From positions 186,001 through 250,000 of the forward strand of contig NZ_JANHOH010000004.1 of assembly GCF_024498135.1 (NCBI RefSeq): 64,000 nucleotides of DNA, given 5' to 3'. Positions 1 through 8,828 of the stretch are shown here, piece after piece. The stretch comes from Mucilaginibacter aquariorum (GTDB taxonomy: Bacteria > Bacteroidota > Bacteroidia > Sphingobacteriales > Sphingobacteriaceae). Below the pieces are notes generated by a model, which was not told the origin of the DNA, made no database searches, and saw only the letters and a list, made by a program, of their open reading frames with translations. The translations under genes were made by a program, and so were the position numbers. Each line of letters opens with the position of its first letter. Within the stretch, counting starts at the first letter, position 1.

Positions 1-87
1 TGTACGAGAGCTCATATAAAAAGTATTTGAGCGGCAAAAATACAATTATTTGCTAAACCTGTAAGCAGTAAAACCGACTTTAAATGA

Positions 88-573
88 TTAGTTGCGTGGC
101 AGGTAAACGCTAAACTGGCCTTTACTATATTTAACGCTATCCGGGTAAACACTTGATGTGGTAGGGAAAGTCCTTTTAAAGTTTAAAGTAAACTTACCCG
201 CAATTACACGATTGGTAGAATCATAATCGGTTACTTCAAGTGAGCTTCCGTTTGCAACGCCAATATTATAACGACTTACCGTATCGCTATTTATTTTTTG
301 ATAATACTTAGCCTGGTTGCCGGTTAATCCATAAATACCTTTTCCGGTAAATTTAATGTGCATGCGTATACCAGCATCCTGGCTTAGGCCGCCTATGGCG
401 ATAGAATCGGTACCTACTTTGCCACTTGCGGGGATACCGTAAACCTGCAATCCATTTTTCTCTGCAACAAAATAAGGTTGATAAGGGGCCTGGCAACAAT
501 TATCGTCGTTTTTTAAACAAGCGGTAAATAATAACGATAATAAGGCCAATGAAGTAAATGTTAGCTTTTTCAT
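88..573 (-). CDS. Small predicted lipoprotein, function unknown
   Basis: 161 aa. The N-terminus is a lipoprotein signal: MKK, a hydrophobic stretch, then LLFTAC with the lipidated Cys near residue 19, followed by a charged and Cys-rich segment (KNDDNCC). The rest is polar and beta-prone with no recognised domain. It probably sits on the inner or outer membrane facing the periplasm or surface. It is transcribed leftward and its upstream side is the repeat block at 650-1110, so it appears monocistronic. Seen: signal and lipobox. Inferred: location. Function not recognised. Confidence 0.75.
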   Translation of the reverse strand: MKKLTFTSLALLSLLFTACLKNDDNCCQAPYQPYFVAEKNGLQVYGIPASGKVGTDSIAIGGLSQDAGIRMHIKFTGKGIYGLTGNQAKYYQKINSDTVSRYNIGVANGSSLEVTDYDSTNRVIAGKFTLNFKRTFPTTSSVYPDSVKYSKGQFSVYLPRN

Positions 574-666
574 GATCAGTGTTTATTTGTATTATTTATA
601 CTATACGTTAAAAAAATTGCGGATGATACAGCGGGTCTAAAAAAATGTTGGAAAAGCCTCACCCAA

Positions 667-685
667 CCCTCTCCAAAGGAGAGGG
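667..685. repeat. Perfect GC-rich hairpin, start of a palindromic repeat block
   Basis: CCCTCTCC (667-674), AAA, GGAGAGGG (678-685) form a perfect 8-bp stem. A second imperfect hairpin (CCCTCC TTGG GGGAG) follows at about 702-717. These resemble the REP-like CCCTCTCC/GGAGAGGG elements scattered between genes in many Bacteroidota genomes. Confidence 0.6.
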
Positions 686-771
686 CTTTAAATATTCGAT
701 TCCCTCCTTGGGGGAGCGGAGCTACCGTTTACCCATATCTTTTCGTTGGGTGTATTTTTTATGACCCGTAG

Positions 772-941
772 GGTCTACCGCTTTGTAGCCAAATGGAAGA
801 AAAGGGTTTTGCCCCATAGGGGTTACCCCATTATCGGCATTTTTAGGATGGATGAGACTAATTTCGTTACATTTCCACGAATGGGTAGCCTCTACGAGGC
901 ATAAATCATGTTCATTATTTTTTCTACAAAGCGGTAGAGCC
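772..941. repeat. Long inverted repeat in the intergenic block
   Basis: The left arm at 772-788 contains TCTACCGCTTTGTAG. The right arm at 924-941 contains CTACAAAGCGGTAGA, its exact complement, and both arms extend a little further. The 135-bp interior contains further short palindromes (GGGGTTACCCC near 819) and no convincing gene. It looks like a non-coding interspersed element rather than a terminator because the arms are far apart. Confidence 0.55.
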
Positions 942-1020
942 TACGGCTCATTATCCTTGCCTAATTTCAAAAGATGCGGGTACTCGGTAGCCTGGGGAGG
1001 GGTGTGTAGGGATGTGACGT

Positions 1021-1108
1021 GGCAGGGAGGGGCTTATCCGCCTTGCTTAACGCCGCCCCCCCCCCTCCCTACACCCTCCCGTTGGGAGGGAATCGCGCAA
1101 GCCCCATG
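1021..1108. repeat. Interspersed GC-rich palindromic repeat, copy A
   Basis: Holds GCAGGGAGGGG, a run of nine C at about 1056-1064, a perfect hairpin CCCTCCC-GTT-GGGAGGG (1074-1090), then AATCGC. The same order (GCAGGGAGGGG, TTATC, CCTTCCC hairpin, AATCGC) recurs at 14881-14996, which shows this is a repeat family. The stretch 574-1191 otherwise holds no gene I can support. Confidence 0.6.
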
Positions 1109-1191
1109 CTTTATGTCTACTCATGTCTATTACTTTGGAAAGGGTCGGGGTTAAGGCTTTTTTCTTAAGTTTGCACCTCAATAAATTTTTC

Positions 1192-2088
1192 ATGAAACCG
1201 AAGCTGAGCCTGGTTATTGGTATTGTATGTATTTCTTTTTCGCCAATATTTGTGAAGCTTGCCGCTTCGCCGGCTATTACATCGGGCTTTTACCGCATAT
1301 TTATTGCCTGGCTGTTTTTACTGCCTTACTGTATTATTAAAGGGAAACTAAGAACCACTCCTAAAGCGCTCGTCATCACGGTAATTGGGGGTATAGTATT
1401 TGGGGCCGATATTGCCATGTGGAATATCTCCCTGCTAAAAATAAGCGCTACAGTATCAACCCTGCTGGCCAATCTGGCCCCCGTTTGGGTAGGGTTGATG
1501 AGTTACCTGCTGTTTAAAAAGAAATCGGGTTATTGGTTTTGGGCAGGCACCATCGTTGCTATTATTGGCATGGTGATCCTGGTGGGATACCAGAATGTGA
1601 TCAACCTGCAGTTTAACGAAGGTATACTATACGCCGTAGCTGCTAGTATCCTTTATGCCATATACATTATGATAACCAAAGGTATTTTGAAACATATAGA
1701 CACCTTCACCTTTATGTTTTACAATATGCTGGGCGCTTCTGTGCTGTTATTAACCATTGTATTTTTGCGTGGCGATGCCTTATTGAGCTTTGATACCGCT
1801 ACCTGGGGCTGTTTCATTGGCATGGGGGTGCTATGCCAGCTAATAGGGTGGCTTACCATCAATCATTCGCTCCGTTACCTCGAATCTACAAAAGTATCAA
1901 TAGCCTTGTTGGGGCAAACCGTTATAGCCGGGTTTTTGGCTATCGGTTTGCTTGGCGAGGTGCTGCATTTAAAAGAGATTATTGGCAGTGTAATAGTATT
2001 GGCGGGGATAGCGTTATCGTTTTTAAAAACTCCATCCCGGTCTGTTGCCGCAGTCGGAACCCCGCAGACAAAAGAACTGGATAACTAA
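1192..2088 (+). CDS. EamA/DMT-family permease
   Basis: 298 aa from the ATG at 1192; the longer reading from 1123 adds a tail that overlaps the repeat block, so I prefer the internal start. About ten hydrophobic helices are visible, in two halves typical of the EamA (drug/metabolite transporter) fold. The first half carries SPIFVKLAAS and TSGFYRIFIAW; the second repeats the pattern (FMFYNMLGAS, LESTKVSIALLGQTV). Members sit in the cytoplasmic membrane and export or import small metabolites, but substrate cannot be read from sequence. The C-terminal tail after LSFLKTPSR is polar. No operon partner; 260 bp separate it from dnaG. Confidence 0.85.
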   Translation: MKPKLSLVIGIVCISFSPIFVKLAASPAITSGFYRIFIAWLFLLPYCIIKGKLRTTPKALVITVIGGIVFGADIAMWNISLLKISATVSTLLANLAPVWVGLMSYLLFKKKSGYWFWAGTIVAIIGMVILVGYQNVINLQFNEGILYAVAASILYAIYIMITKGILKHIDTFTFMFYNMLGASVLLLTIVFLRGDALLSFDTATWGCFIGMGVLCQLIGWLTINHSLRYLESTKVSIALLGQTVIAGFLAIGLLGEVLHLKEIIGSVIVLAGIALSFLKTPSRSVAAVGTPQTKELDN

Positions 2089-2104
2089 GGAACTGGATAC
2101 CTGA

Positions 2105-2235
2105 TTCATTGCCGTTGGCTTTAGCCAACGGATAGCGAACTAAACAAATTGGCTTTAGCCAATTTGAACGCTTATTTCGGCTAAAGCCGATAGTCCTGCG
2201 AGCATGATCCGGCCCATAAATGGGACGGCAATGAA
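2105..2235. repeat. Nested palindromic element with 11-bp terminal inverted repeats
   Basis: Terminal arms TTCATTGCCGT (2105-2115) and ACGGCAATGAA (2225-2235) are exact complements. Inside are three perfect small palindromes sharing the core GGCTTTAGCC or its complement: 2112-2131 (CCGTTGGCT-TT-AGCCAACGG), 2146-2165 (AAATTGGCT-TT-AGCCAATTT) and 2177-2190 (TCGGCT-AA-AGCCGA). Core conserved, flanks different but self-complementary: each stem has co-varied. No coding potential. It resembles a REPIN/MITE-like non-autonomous element. Confidence 0.65.
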
Positions 2236-2321
2236 AAGAAATGCTAAGCGAACCGCTCGCCAATCAAAATATTATTGAATTTTTATATATTTAAACAAGG
2301 CGATTAAAAGCTTTAAACCAC

Positions 2322-2329
2322 TATTTTTG
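2322..2329 (+). promoter_or_regulatory. Possible -7 box upstream of dnaG
   Basis: TATTTTTG matches the Bacteroidota -7 consensus TANNTTTG and lies 21 bp before the dnaG ATG. I do not see a clear TTTG -33 box at the proper distance, so this is tentative. Confidence 0.3.
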
Positions 2330-2349
2330 CAGTTCGCATTTTTTAAAAC

Positions 2350-4287
2350 ATGATCACCAAACCCACCATAGACCGTATAATGGAAGCCACAGATATTGTG
2401 GAGGTGATTGGCGAATTTGTTGCTTTGAAAAAGCGTGGGGCCAATTATGTGGGCCTTTCTCCCTTCGTAAATGAACGTACACCGTCGTTTACGGTATCAC
2501 CGGCCAAGGGGATCTTTAAAGATTTCTCGTCGGGTAAAGGGGGCAGTGCCGTTACCTTTTTAATGGAACTGGAAAAGTTCACCTATCCCGAGGCGCTTAA
2601 ATGGCTGGCCAAAAAGTATGGCATCGAGGTAGAGGAAACGGTAGATACTACCGAAAACCTGGAAGAACAAAATCACAGGGAAAGCTTAATGATCGTATCC
2701 GGCTATGCCGCGAAATTCTTCCACGAAAGCTTGCTGGATACCGATGAAGGCAAAAGCATAGGCTACAGCTATTTTAAAGAGCGTGGTTTTAGTAATGATA
2801 CCATCAAGAAGTTTGAGTTAGGCTACTCGCCCGATCAATGGGAAGCCTTTACCGGTGAGGCCATTAAACAAGGCTATAAAGAAGAATTTTTAGTAGAAAG
2901 CGGCCTTTCGGTTAAGCGGGATAATGGGACACTGTACGACCGTTACCGCGGGCGAGTAATGTTCCCTATCCATAGTTTTACAGGCAGGGTTATCGCTTTT
3001 GGCGGGCGTACTTTAAAAACCGACAAGAACGTACCCAAGTATGTAAACTCGCCCGAGTCGGAGATCTACCATAAATCAAGCGTATTATACGGACTGTATT
3101 TTGCCAAGCGATCTATCCGCGAAGAGGATAATTGCTATTTGGTAGAGGGATATGCCGATGTAATATCTGTTCACCAGGCCGGTATTGAAAACGTGGTGGC
3201 GTCATCCGGTACTTCTTTAACATCCGAACAGATCAGATTGATTGGCCGCCTCACAAAAAACATCACTATACTTTATGATGGCGATGCGGCAGGTATAAAA
3301 GCTTCGCTGCGCGGACTGGATATGATACTGGAGGAAGGGCTCAACGTAAAAGTGGTTCTTTTCCCCGATGGGCATGACCCGGATTCGTATGTGCAAAAGT
3401 TTGGCACCAATGCCTTTAAAACGCACATCGAGCAGAATAAAAAAGACTTTATCCTTTACAAAACGGATATCCTTTTAAAAGAGGCCGGTAACGACCCTAT
3501 TAAAAAATCGGAAGTAATAAGGGAGATCGTTGAAAGCATTGCCAAAATACCCGATTCTATAAAGGCATCGGTATTTATACAGGAGTGCAGCCGCATCTTA
3601 AAGATCGAAGAGCGCTCTTTAAATACAGAGCTGAACAAAATGCGCCAGGCCAAGGCCAAAAAGGATCATCAGCATCAACAGCAACAAAGTTATAAACCGG
3701 AACCCTCTCCGGAAGACCTGCTGTTTTTTGATGAGCCGGAAGAGAAGGCGGCTGCAAAAGAATCTGATACACAAGAAAAAGAAATTATACGCCTGCTGTT
3801 GCTTTACGGCAATAAAATGATTGATTGGGATGGTATTGCCAATACCTATATTGGTCCGTTCATGATTGCCGAGCTAAGCGATGTGGAGTTTGAACAGCCG
3901 GTGACTAAAAATTTCATGGAGATCTATCGGCAGGAGATAGAGAACGGCGTGCTGCCCGAAGAGCAACATTTTATCCATCACCCGGATAAAGGGATAGTTG
4001 ATTTGGTAGTTACTTTGCTTACAACCAAATATGTGTTGAGCGAGAACTGGTACGAGATGCATAAGATATTGGTATCAGATGAACAGGCCAACATGAAGGC
4101 AACCATACTGGGTGCCATATTCCACCTGAAAAAGCAAAAGGTGGGCAAAATATTACAGAAACTGCGTAACGAGCTGCAAACAAGTACCAGCGAAGCCGAT
4201 CAGGAGATTTTGCTGAACCAGTACATGCACATGAAAAAGGTGGAAAAAACCATATCCGATTACTTAGGCTCGGTAATTATAAAATAA
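2350..4287 (+). CDS. dnaG: DNA primase DnaG, zinc ligands missing
   Basis: 645 aa. Synthesises RNA primers at the replication fork with DnaB helicase. The N-terminal CHC2-type zinc-finger fold is recognisable (residues 30-70: SPFVNERTPSFTV, then FSSGKGG), but the four ligands of the usual C-x2-H...C-x2-C pattern are Ser37, Val40, Asp58 and Ser61, so zinc should not bind. The catalytic core is intact: YRGRVMFPI and FGGRTL around residues 200-220, and the Toprim metal site with VEGYADV (about 265) and LYDGDAAG (about 309). A Gln/His-rich linker (about 435-450) precedes a long C-terminal helicase-binding region. The stop overlaps the next start (TAATG). Confidence 0.97.
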   Translation: MITKPTIDRIMEATDIVEVIGEFVALKKRGANYVGLSPFVNERTPSFTVSPAKGIFKDFSSGKGGSAVTFLMELEKFTYPEALKWLAKKYGIEVEETVDTTENLEEQNHRESLMIVSGYAAKFFHESLLDTDEGKSIGYSYFKERGFSNDTIKKFELGYSPDQWEAFTGEAIKQGYKEEFLVESGLSVKRDNGTLYDRYRGRVMFPIHSFTGRVIAFGGRTLKTDKNVPKYVNSPESEIYHKSSVLYGLYFAKRSIREEDNCYLVEGYADVISVHQAGIENVVASSGTSLTSEQIRLIGRLTKNITILYDGDAAGIKASLRGLDMILEEGLNVKVVLFPDGHDPDSYVQKFGTNAFKTHIEQNKKDFILYKTDILLKEAGNDPIKKSEVIREIVESIAKIPDSIKASVFIQECSRILKIEERSLNTELNKMRQAKAKKDHQHQQQQSYKPEPSPEDLLFFDEPEEKAAAKESDTQEKEIIRLLLLYGNKMIDWDGIANTYIGPFMIAELSDVEFEQPVTKNFMEIYRQEIENGVLPEEQHFIHHPDKGIVDLVVTLLTTKYVLSENWYEMHKILVSDEQANMKATILGAIFHLKKQKVGKILQKLRNELQTSTSEADQEILLNQYMHMKKVEKTISDYLGSVIIK

Positions 4288-4655
4288 TGGCAACCCACAA
4301 TGACCTCGGCCAAAAAGGCGAAGCAATGGCGAAAGCCCATCTGGAAGCCACGGGTTACGAGATAATGGACGAGAACTGGGTTTTCGGCAAAGCCGAGATC
4401 GACCTGATCGCTTATAAAGACAAGATCATTATCTTCACCGAAGTAAAAACCCGCACCGGCAACGGTTTTGGCGAGCCCGAAGATTTTGTAGATGCCCGCA
4501 AGCAGCGTTTATTAGTAGAAGCTGCAGATGAGTACATATATTTGATGAATCATGAGGGCGAAGTGAGGTTTGATATAATATCTATCCTGTTTGACCGTAA
4601 TAATAACCACATATTAAAACATATTGAAGATGCCTTTTGGCCTTCTGCCATTTAA
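4287..4655 (+). CDS. YraN/UPF0102 nuclease-fold protein
   Basis: 122 aa. Matches the YraN (UPF0102) family: LGQKGEAMAKAHLEATGYEI at the N-terminus, then the restriction-endonuclease-like core with Glu in KAEIDLIA and the EVKTR motif (residues about 35-55), which would form the metal site. Family role is uncertain; a link with Holliday-junction or recombination processing has been proposed. The ATG shares its first base with the dnaG stop, implying translational coupling and one operon with dnaG. Length is typical for the family (about 115-125 aa). Confidence 0.9.
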   Translation: MATHNDLGQKGEAMAKAHLEATGYEIMDENWVFGKAEIDLIAYKDKIIIFTEVKTRTGNGFGEPEDFVDARKQRLLVEAADEYIYLMNHEGEVRFDIISILFDRNNNHILKHIEDAFWPSAI

Positions 4656-4656
4656 A

Positions 4657-5727
4657 ATGAATAAACGAATAACCCTTTTCGCACTATTAGCCCTGCTGGC
4701 CTACGGATGTAACAATGATAAGGCCGATGAATTTACGATAAGCCCCGAGGCGGGCAGCAATTACAAATCCGGCGATGCCATAGCCCTAAAAGTTGGTTAC
4801 CCTGCGGGTGCCAAGGTAGATTCGGTGGTTTACCTGCTGGATTCTGTAAGGATCGGCGTAGCCAAAGATTCGGCTGCTGTAAACTTAAAAACAGATAGCA
4901 TTGCACTGGGCGCAAGGGTAATAACCGCCAAGGTTTACCAGGCAGGCAAAAGCCAGGAATTGACCACCAATATTGTATTGCTGGCCGCTAAAGCCCCCGA
5001 AGAACTAACTTATACCGTAGAGAAAGTTTTCCCGCATGATACTACCCTGTATACCGAAGGGTTGATCTATGACAATAACGGTTTCTATGAAAGCGGTGGC
5101 GGTTACGGCATCCCCCCTTCAGGCGAACCGGTAGATGGCCCGTCAAAACTGGTTAAAACCGACCTGGCTACGGGTAAGATCCTGAAAAAGCAAATGATAG
5201 ACCCCAAAGTATTTGCCGAAGGTATTATAGTGGTGGGTGATAAGATAATGCAGCTTACCTGGAAAGAAAAAATAGGGTACGTGTACGACAAGAAGTCGTT
5301 TAAACTATTGGCCACCATTAACAACAATGTTGGTGTTGAAGGCTGGGGCATGACCTACGACGGCAACAAAATTTACATGGACGATAGCACCAACCGTATC
5401 TGGTTTCTGAATAAAGACACCTACCAGCAAATAGGATTTGTTGATGTATATGATGATAAAGGCGCGGTTAATGAAATAAACGAACTGGAGTATATTGACG
5501 GAAAGATCTACGCCAATGTTTACCATAAAGATTATATCCTGGTGATAGACCCTAAAACCGGCGCTGTTTTGCAAAAAATTGACCTGACAAACCTTTACCC
5601 CGAAGCCAGCCGCAACCCCGAAGCTGATGTGCTAAATGGTATAGCTTACGATAAAGCCACCAAGCGCATTTTTATAACCGGTAAAAAATGGAATAAACTA
5701 TTCCAGGTAAAGTTTATTAAGAAGTAA
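4657..5727 (+). CDS. Glutaminyl-peptide cyclotransferase-like lipoprotein
   Basis: 356 aa from the ATG at 4657, which follows the yraN stop directly; an in-frame start at 4624 would sit inside yraN and spoil the signal peptide. The N-terminus is a lipoprotein signal ending LAYGC (Cys at about 18). Residues 20-110 form an Ig-like beta domain; from about 120 a plant-type glutamine cyclotransferase beta-propeller begins (PHDTTLYTEGLIYD, GVEGWGMTYDG, NEINELEYIDGKIYANVY, VLNGIAYD). The family converts N-terminal Gln of exported peptides to pyroglutamate. Likely periplasmic or surface. A strong terminator follows at 5843-5879. Confidence 0.88.
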   Translation: MNKRITLFALLALLAYGCNNDKADEFTISPEAGSNYKSGDAIALKVGYPAGAKVDSVVYLLDSVRIGVAKDSAAVNLKTDSIALGARVITAKVYQAGKSQELTTNIVLLAAKAPEELTYTVEKVFPHDTTLYTEGLIYDNNGFYESGGGYGIPPSGEPVDGPSKLVKTDLATGKILKKQMIDPKVFAEGIIVVGDKIMQLTWKEKIGYVYDKKSFKLLATINNNVGVEGWGMTYDGNKIYMDDSTNRIWFLNKDTYQQIGFVDVYDDKGAVNEINELEYIDGKIYANVYHKDYILVIDPKTGAVLQKIDLTNLYPEASRNPEADVLNGIAYDKATKRIFITGKKWNKLFQVKFIKK

Positions 5728-5739
5728 TTAAGTTAGAAC

Positions 5740-5832
5740 GTCATGCCGAATTTATTTCGGCACCTCACATGCAAGGTGAGGTACATACTAATTACTTGTC
5801 CTGAGGGATCCTGAAACAAGTTCAGGATGACG
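5740..5832. repeat. Palindromic intergenic repeat (GTCATGCCGAA / GGATGACGG type)
   Basis: CGTCATGCCGAA near 5740, a GCAAGGTGAGG-containing middle, then TCCTGAAACAAGTTCAGGA (5809-5827; its own short palindrome) and ATGACGG. This general design is common between Bacteroidota genes. No coding content. Confidence 0.45.
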
Positions 5833-5842
5833 GTGAGTTTAA

Positions 5843-5879
5843 AGAGAAAAGCGGGTATTTGCCCGCTTTTCTCTTTTTT
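5843..5879. terminator. Strong bidirectional terminator between convergent genes
   Basis: AGAGAAAAGCGGG (5843-5855), loop TATTTG, CCCGCTTTTCTCT (5862-5874) then TTTTT. The 13-bp stem is perfect. It lies between the cyclotransferase (+) and the MG2/plug gene (-). A-rich flanking sequence gives a U-run in both directions. Confidence 0.85.
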
Positions 5880-5884
5880 AAAAA

Positions 5885-5990
5885 TGTCATTTCGAACGAA
5901 CGATAGTGAGGAGAAATCTTGTTCATCCGGGCAGGTTGCAAACTTGGCATAATGAACAAGATTTCTCATCGTACCTCGTTCGAAATGACA
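5885..5990. repeat. Large nested inverted repeat, about 106 bp
   Basis: Outer arms TGTCATTTCGAACGA (5885-5899) and TCGTTCGAAATGACA (5976-5990) are exact complements. Inner arms GAGAAATCTTGTTCAT (5911-5926) and ATGAACAAGATTTCTC (5952-5967) are also exact. The element at 11212-11302 has the same plan and size. It probably folds into a cruciform or long RNA hairpin; no protein encoded. Confidence 0.7.
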
Positions 5991-6011
5991 TAATTTGTAA
6001 AGGTAGCCCTA

Positions 6012-8804
6012 TCATCGTTTTTCAACGCTGATGCTTTGTCTTTTTACCCCAATGTTACCATCCAGATCGGCACCTTCGGCAATAATGGTGTATTTACCGG
6101 GGGCATCGGCAGTGTAAAAACTAATGGTAGCCTTACCATCCTTATCCGTAATAATATTCGGTTCCCAGTGTATGGTTGATCGGATATCTGTCATGTTGGG
6201 TATAGGATCTAACGAGTACTTAGGCGAATAAAATTGCTTTGGTATATTAATAGGCATTGGCCTGTACAGGTAAGTACCAATAGCTTTTTTCATGAAAGGG
6301 CCGTGCCCACTGCGCGTAGTAACCTCAATAAAGGCGTGTTCCCAGGGTATCGCCATGGGGTCTACAAAACGGCTGGTGTAGGCCGATACATTTGCCGGTT
6401 TGGTCATCAGCTCAATGCCTTTAATTTCTTCGGCATCATAATAATCAAGGTACTGGTTAAAATAATCGTAGGGCCTTACGCCATCAGGCATTAAAAAAGC
6501 AATATCAATACCATCTATAATAATGTGCACCAACTGTGTCCTAATGCGATAATAAATCACCCCGAACTTATTCGCAACCGGGCCAAATCCCTTTACATTT
6601 TTATAGAGCAGGTCGCGCAGGGTTGTTCTGCCGGCTTTTTGAAGCTGTTCATCATCAATAGTTATATCAGCCTCGCCGGGCCCGTTCAGGTTTTTAGATC
6701 CTTTTACTATCCTTTTACTTTTGATCTGCACTTCCTTAAGCACCTTGCCACGGGTAATGGTTTCGTAGTTCTGTTTTAAGGTTATCTGGTTTTTTACAAT
6801 GCTTAAGTTGCTGTTATCGGTATTAAGATACCAGGGGATTAGCCGTTCGGCGCGAGGCGTAAAAATGGGGGGCTTAAATTCGTCCATTTCAATGCCAACA
6901 TTATTGCTTTTTCCTTTTTTGTTACGGGCCTGTATAAAATATACCGCCGTATCTGAAGGGAGAATGCCTTTAAATGTAAATATGCCATTTGTATTTGTAA
7001 CGGTATCGGTTACCAGCAGCGGTTTCTTTGACAGCAAAGTTATCCTCGAATTGGCTACGGGTTTATTGAACACATTGGTAACCCGGCCTGTAATTAAAAA
7101 CTCCGGTTCGGCCGCATATGGCATTGGTTTGGGTGCGGAAAACGCCTCATTCCAATCATAAGCAGCCCAGCCTTGCGCTAAAAGCAGGCGGTCAAGGTCC
7201 TGCCATTTGGCAGCGTCATCCGTACTGTGCTCATAATAACCGGGATCTTCCACCCCGCCCTTAAGATCTGACGTAAGGAGCATATAACTCATTATCGAGC
7301 TGTTTTTTAAGCTGTCGGTTTTTACCTGCCCATCATCAGTAACAGCAAGCGAAAAGCTGCCTTCAACAGGGTCTCCGTATACATCGGTTACCTTCATGTT
7401 TAGCGCAACGCTATCGCGCTGTTTGTATATCGCTTTATTGGCGCTTATGCTTATATTTAGCTTACTGTTATAATCGGCAAACACCATGCGTTCGTTAAGC
7501 GTTTTTTTATCGGCGCCAACTACGGATAGGTGCAATATGCCGCCGGGTAATGTTCTTTTATTGATTAGAAGTTTTGCAACGCCATTATCAAACTTTACCA
7601 ACGCCCCGTAGAAAACCATCCCCCTTGTATGGGCCATCAGGTAATAATTGTTGGAGGATGTTGCTATATCAGGTGTAGCGGCTATAAACACCACTATCGA
7701 ATCGCTTTTGAACCGGTTGTTAACTTTAAGCACAAACCCCGAGGGTTTAACCGTCGGCAACGGAAAGCTTTTATAAGAACCATCTGGTAGTTTTATTTTG
7801 GCTGAATAAACTTCGCCGGCCTGCGGCAGCATGTGAAATGCCCCAATGCCCTTATGAGCCGAATTAAAAGTTGCAACCGCTTCCTGCTTACTGTTATAGA
7901 TACTGCCGGATACATCTGTGCCCCGGCCATCTTCGTTTATTGCTTTGAAGGCCACATAGGCCGGCAAACCTGCAACCAGGCTGCCCCCTTCGGGCATAAA
8001 TTGCAGATCGATATTTTGGGGGCGGTTAAACGCTAACGGCATCACCAGATTACGATTACCCTCGCCCTTACGCAGATCGCGCATTGTTAACGATAGATTT
8101 TTGAAGTCGGCTTTTTCGGGCAGCTCGAAATTTACATTTACCAGCCCCTCCATATCTGTATTTACGTTGCTTTTTAACCAGGTACGTTTACCATCGGTTA
8201 ATTTTAATTGCATTTCGCGCAAGCCAATTGGGGCAGCATCTAAACTGTTAACTTTTAACCCAAGCTGCACCTTGTATGCGTCGGCGCTTTTTTCGGTATG
8301 GGCGTTGTAGTTTATCAGCCAGTCGTTATCAGCAACTTTGCTAAAATAAAATGGTTTACTGTAGATGTAGGCCTCGTCGAAGTTGCGCATCCAACTCGTA
8401 TATGCCCTTAAAATGTAGGTGCCCTGCGGCATGTCTTTCTCATCAAGCACTATATCGCCATAGGTTATGGCATCAACAGGCGCCATAATTCTTTTTATGA
8501 GCTTACTGCTATCGTTAGCAATTTCGATATACATTATACCGCTTTTTTTACTTGCCTTTAAGGTAATGCTTTCCAGTAAATAAGCTTTAAACCGTAAAGT
8601 ATCGCCCGCCTGATACGCGGGCTTATCTGTTTGCAGGTATATTTTTTCGATAGCCTGGCTGGCATTGCGGCTGTTAACGGTCGAAATTATATTGCTGATA
8701 ACAGCCTTGGGCGTTTCCTGGGCGGATGCTGAAATTATAAAGCTGCATAATATAAATGCAATTAAAAGCCCCCGGACAAAAGCTATGCGGTTGGTATTAA
8801 ACAT
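6012..8804 (-). CDS. Large envelope protein with MG2-like and TonB-plug-like domains
   Basis: 930 aa with a signal peptide (cleavage near SASA-QE, residue 29). The segment after it, with KIYLQTDKPAYQAGDTLRFK, is the macroglobulin MG2 signature; further Ig/MG-like beta domains follow. Around 570-620 there is a carboxypeptidase-regulatory-like beta sandwich (ITGRVTNVFNKPVANSRITL), then a plug-like region at about 690-760 (ADITIDDEQLQKAGRTTLRD, IIIDGIDIAF). The C-terminus has a second macroglobulin-like motif (GKATISFYTADAPGKYTIIA). No beta-barrel is present, so it is not a transporter. Such proteins are widespread in Bacteroidota and of unknown role; surface or periplasmic location is inferred. 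Confidence 0.8.
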   Translation of the reverse strand: MFNTNRIAFVRGLLIAFILCSFIISASAQETPKAVISNIISTVNSRNASQAIEKIYLQTDKPAYQAGDTLRFKAYLLESITLKASKKSGIMYIEIANDSSKLIKRIMAPVDAITYGDIVLDEKDMPQGTYILRAYTSWMRNFDEAYIYSKPFYFSKVADNDWLINYNAHTEKSADAYKVQLGLKVNSLDAAPIGLREMQLKLTDGKRTWLKSNVNTDMEGLVNVNFELPEKADFKNLSLTMRDLRKGEGNRNLVMPLAFNRPQNIDLQFMPEGGSLVAGLPAYVAFKAINEDGRGTDVSGSIYNSKQEAVATFNSAHKGIGAFHMLPQAGEVYSAKIKLPDGSYKSFPLPTVKPSGFVLKVNNRFKSDSIVVFIAATPDIATSSNNYYLMAHTRGMVFYGALVKFDNGVAKLLINKRTLPGGILHLSVVGADKKTLNERMVFADYNSKLNISISANKAIYKQRDSVALNMKVTDVYGDPVEGSFSLAVTDDGQVKTDSLKNSSIMSYMLLTSDLKGGVEDPGYYEHSTDDAAKWQDLDRLLLAQGWAAYDWNEAFSAPKPMPYAAEPEFLITGRVTNVFNKPVANSRITLLSKKPLLVTDTVTNTNGIFTFKGILPSDTAVYFIQARNKKGKSNNVGIEMDEFKPPIFTPRAERLIPWYLNTDNSNLSIVKNQITLKQNYETITRGKVLKEVQIKSKRIVKGSKNLNGPGEADITIDDEQLQKAGRTTLRDLLYKNVKGFGPVANKFGVIYYRIRTQLVHIIIDGIDIAFLMPDGVRPYDYFNQYLDYYDAEEIKGIELMTKPANVSAYTSRFVDPMAIPWEHAFIEVTTRSGHGPFMKKAIGTYLYRPMPINIPKQFYSPKYSLDPIPNMTDIRSTIHWEPNIITDKDGKATISFYTADAPGKYTIIAEGADLDGNIGVKRQSISVEKR

Positions 8805-8828
8805 GCGGTTAATTGTGATATGACGGGC

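Noticed and set aside
852..1154. Open frame of about 100 aa on the + strand in the repeat block
   Set aside because: Composition follows the GC-rich repeats, with a Pro-rich tail from the C tract; no start site or family.
1979..2263. Open frame of 94 aa on the - strand over the end of the EamA gene
   Set aside because: It overlaps a good membrane protein gene and the palindromic element; no family.
5733..5969. Open frame of 78 aa on the - strand
   Set aside because: It runs through the palindromic repeats and a terminator; the residues are those of repeat translation.
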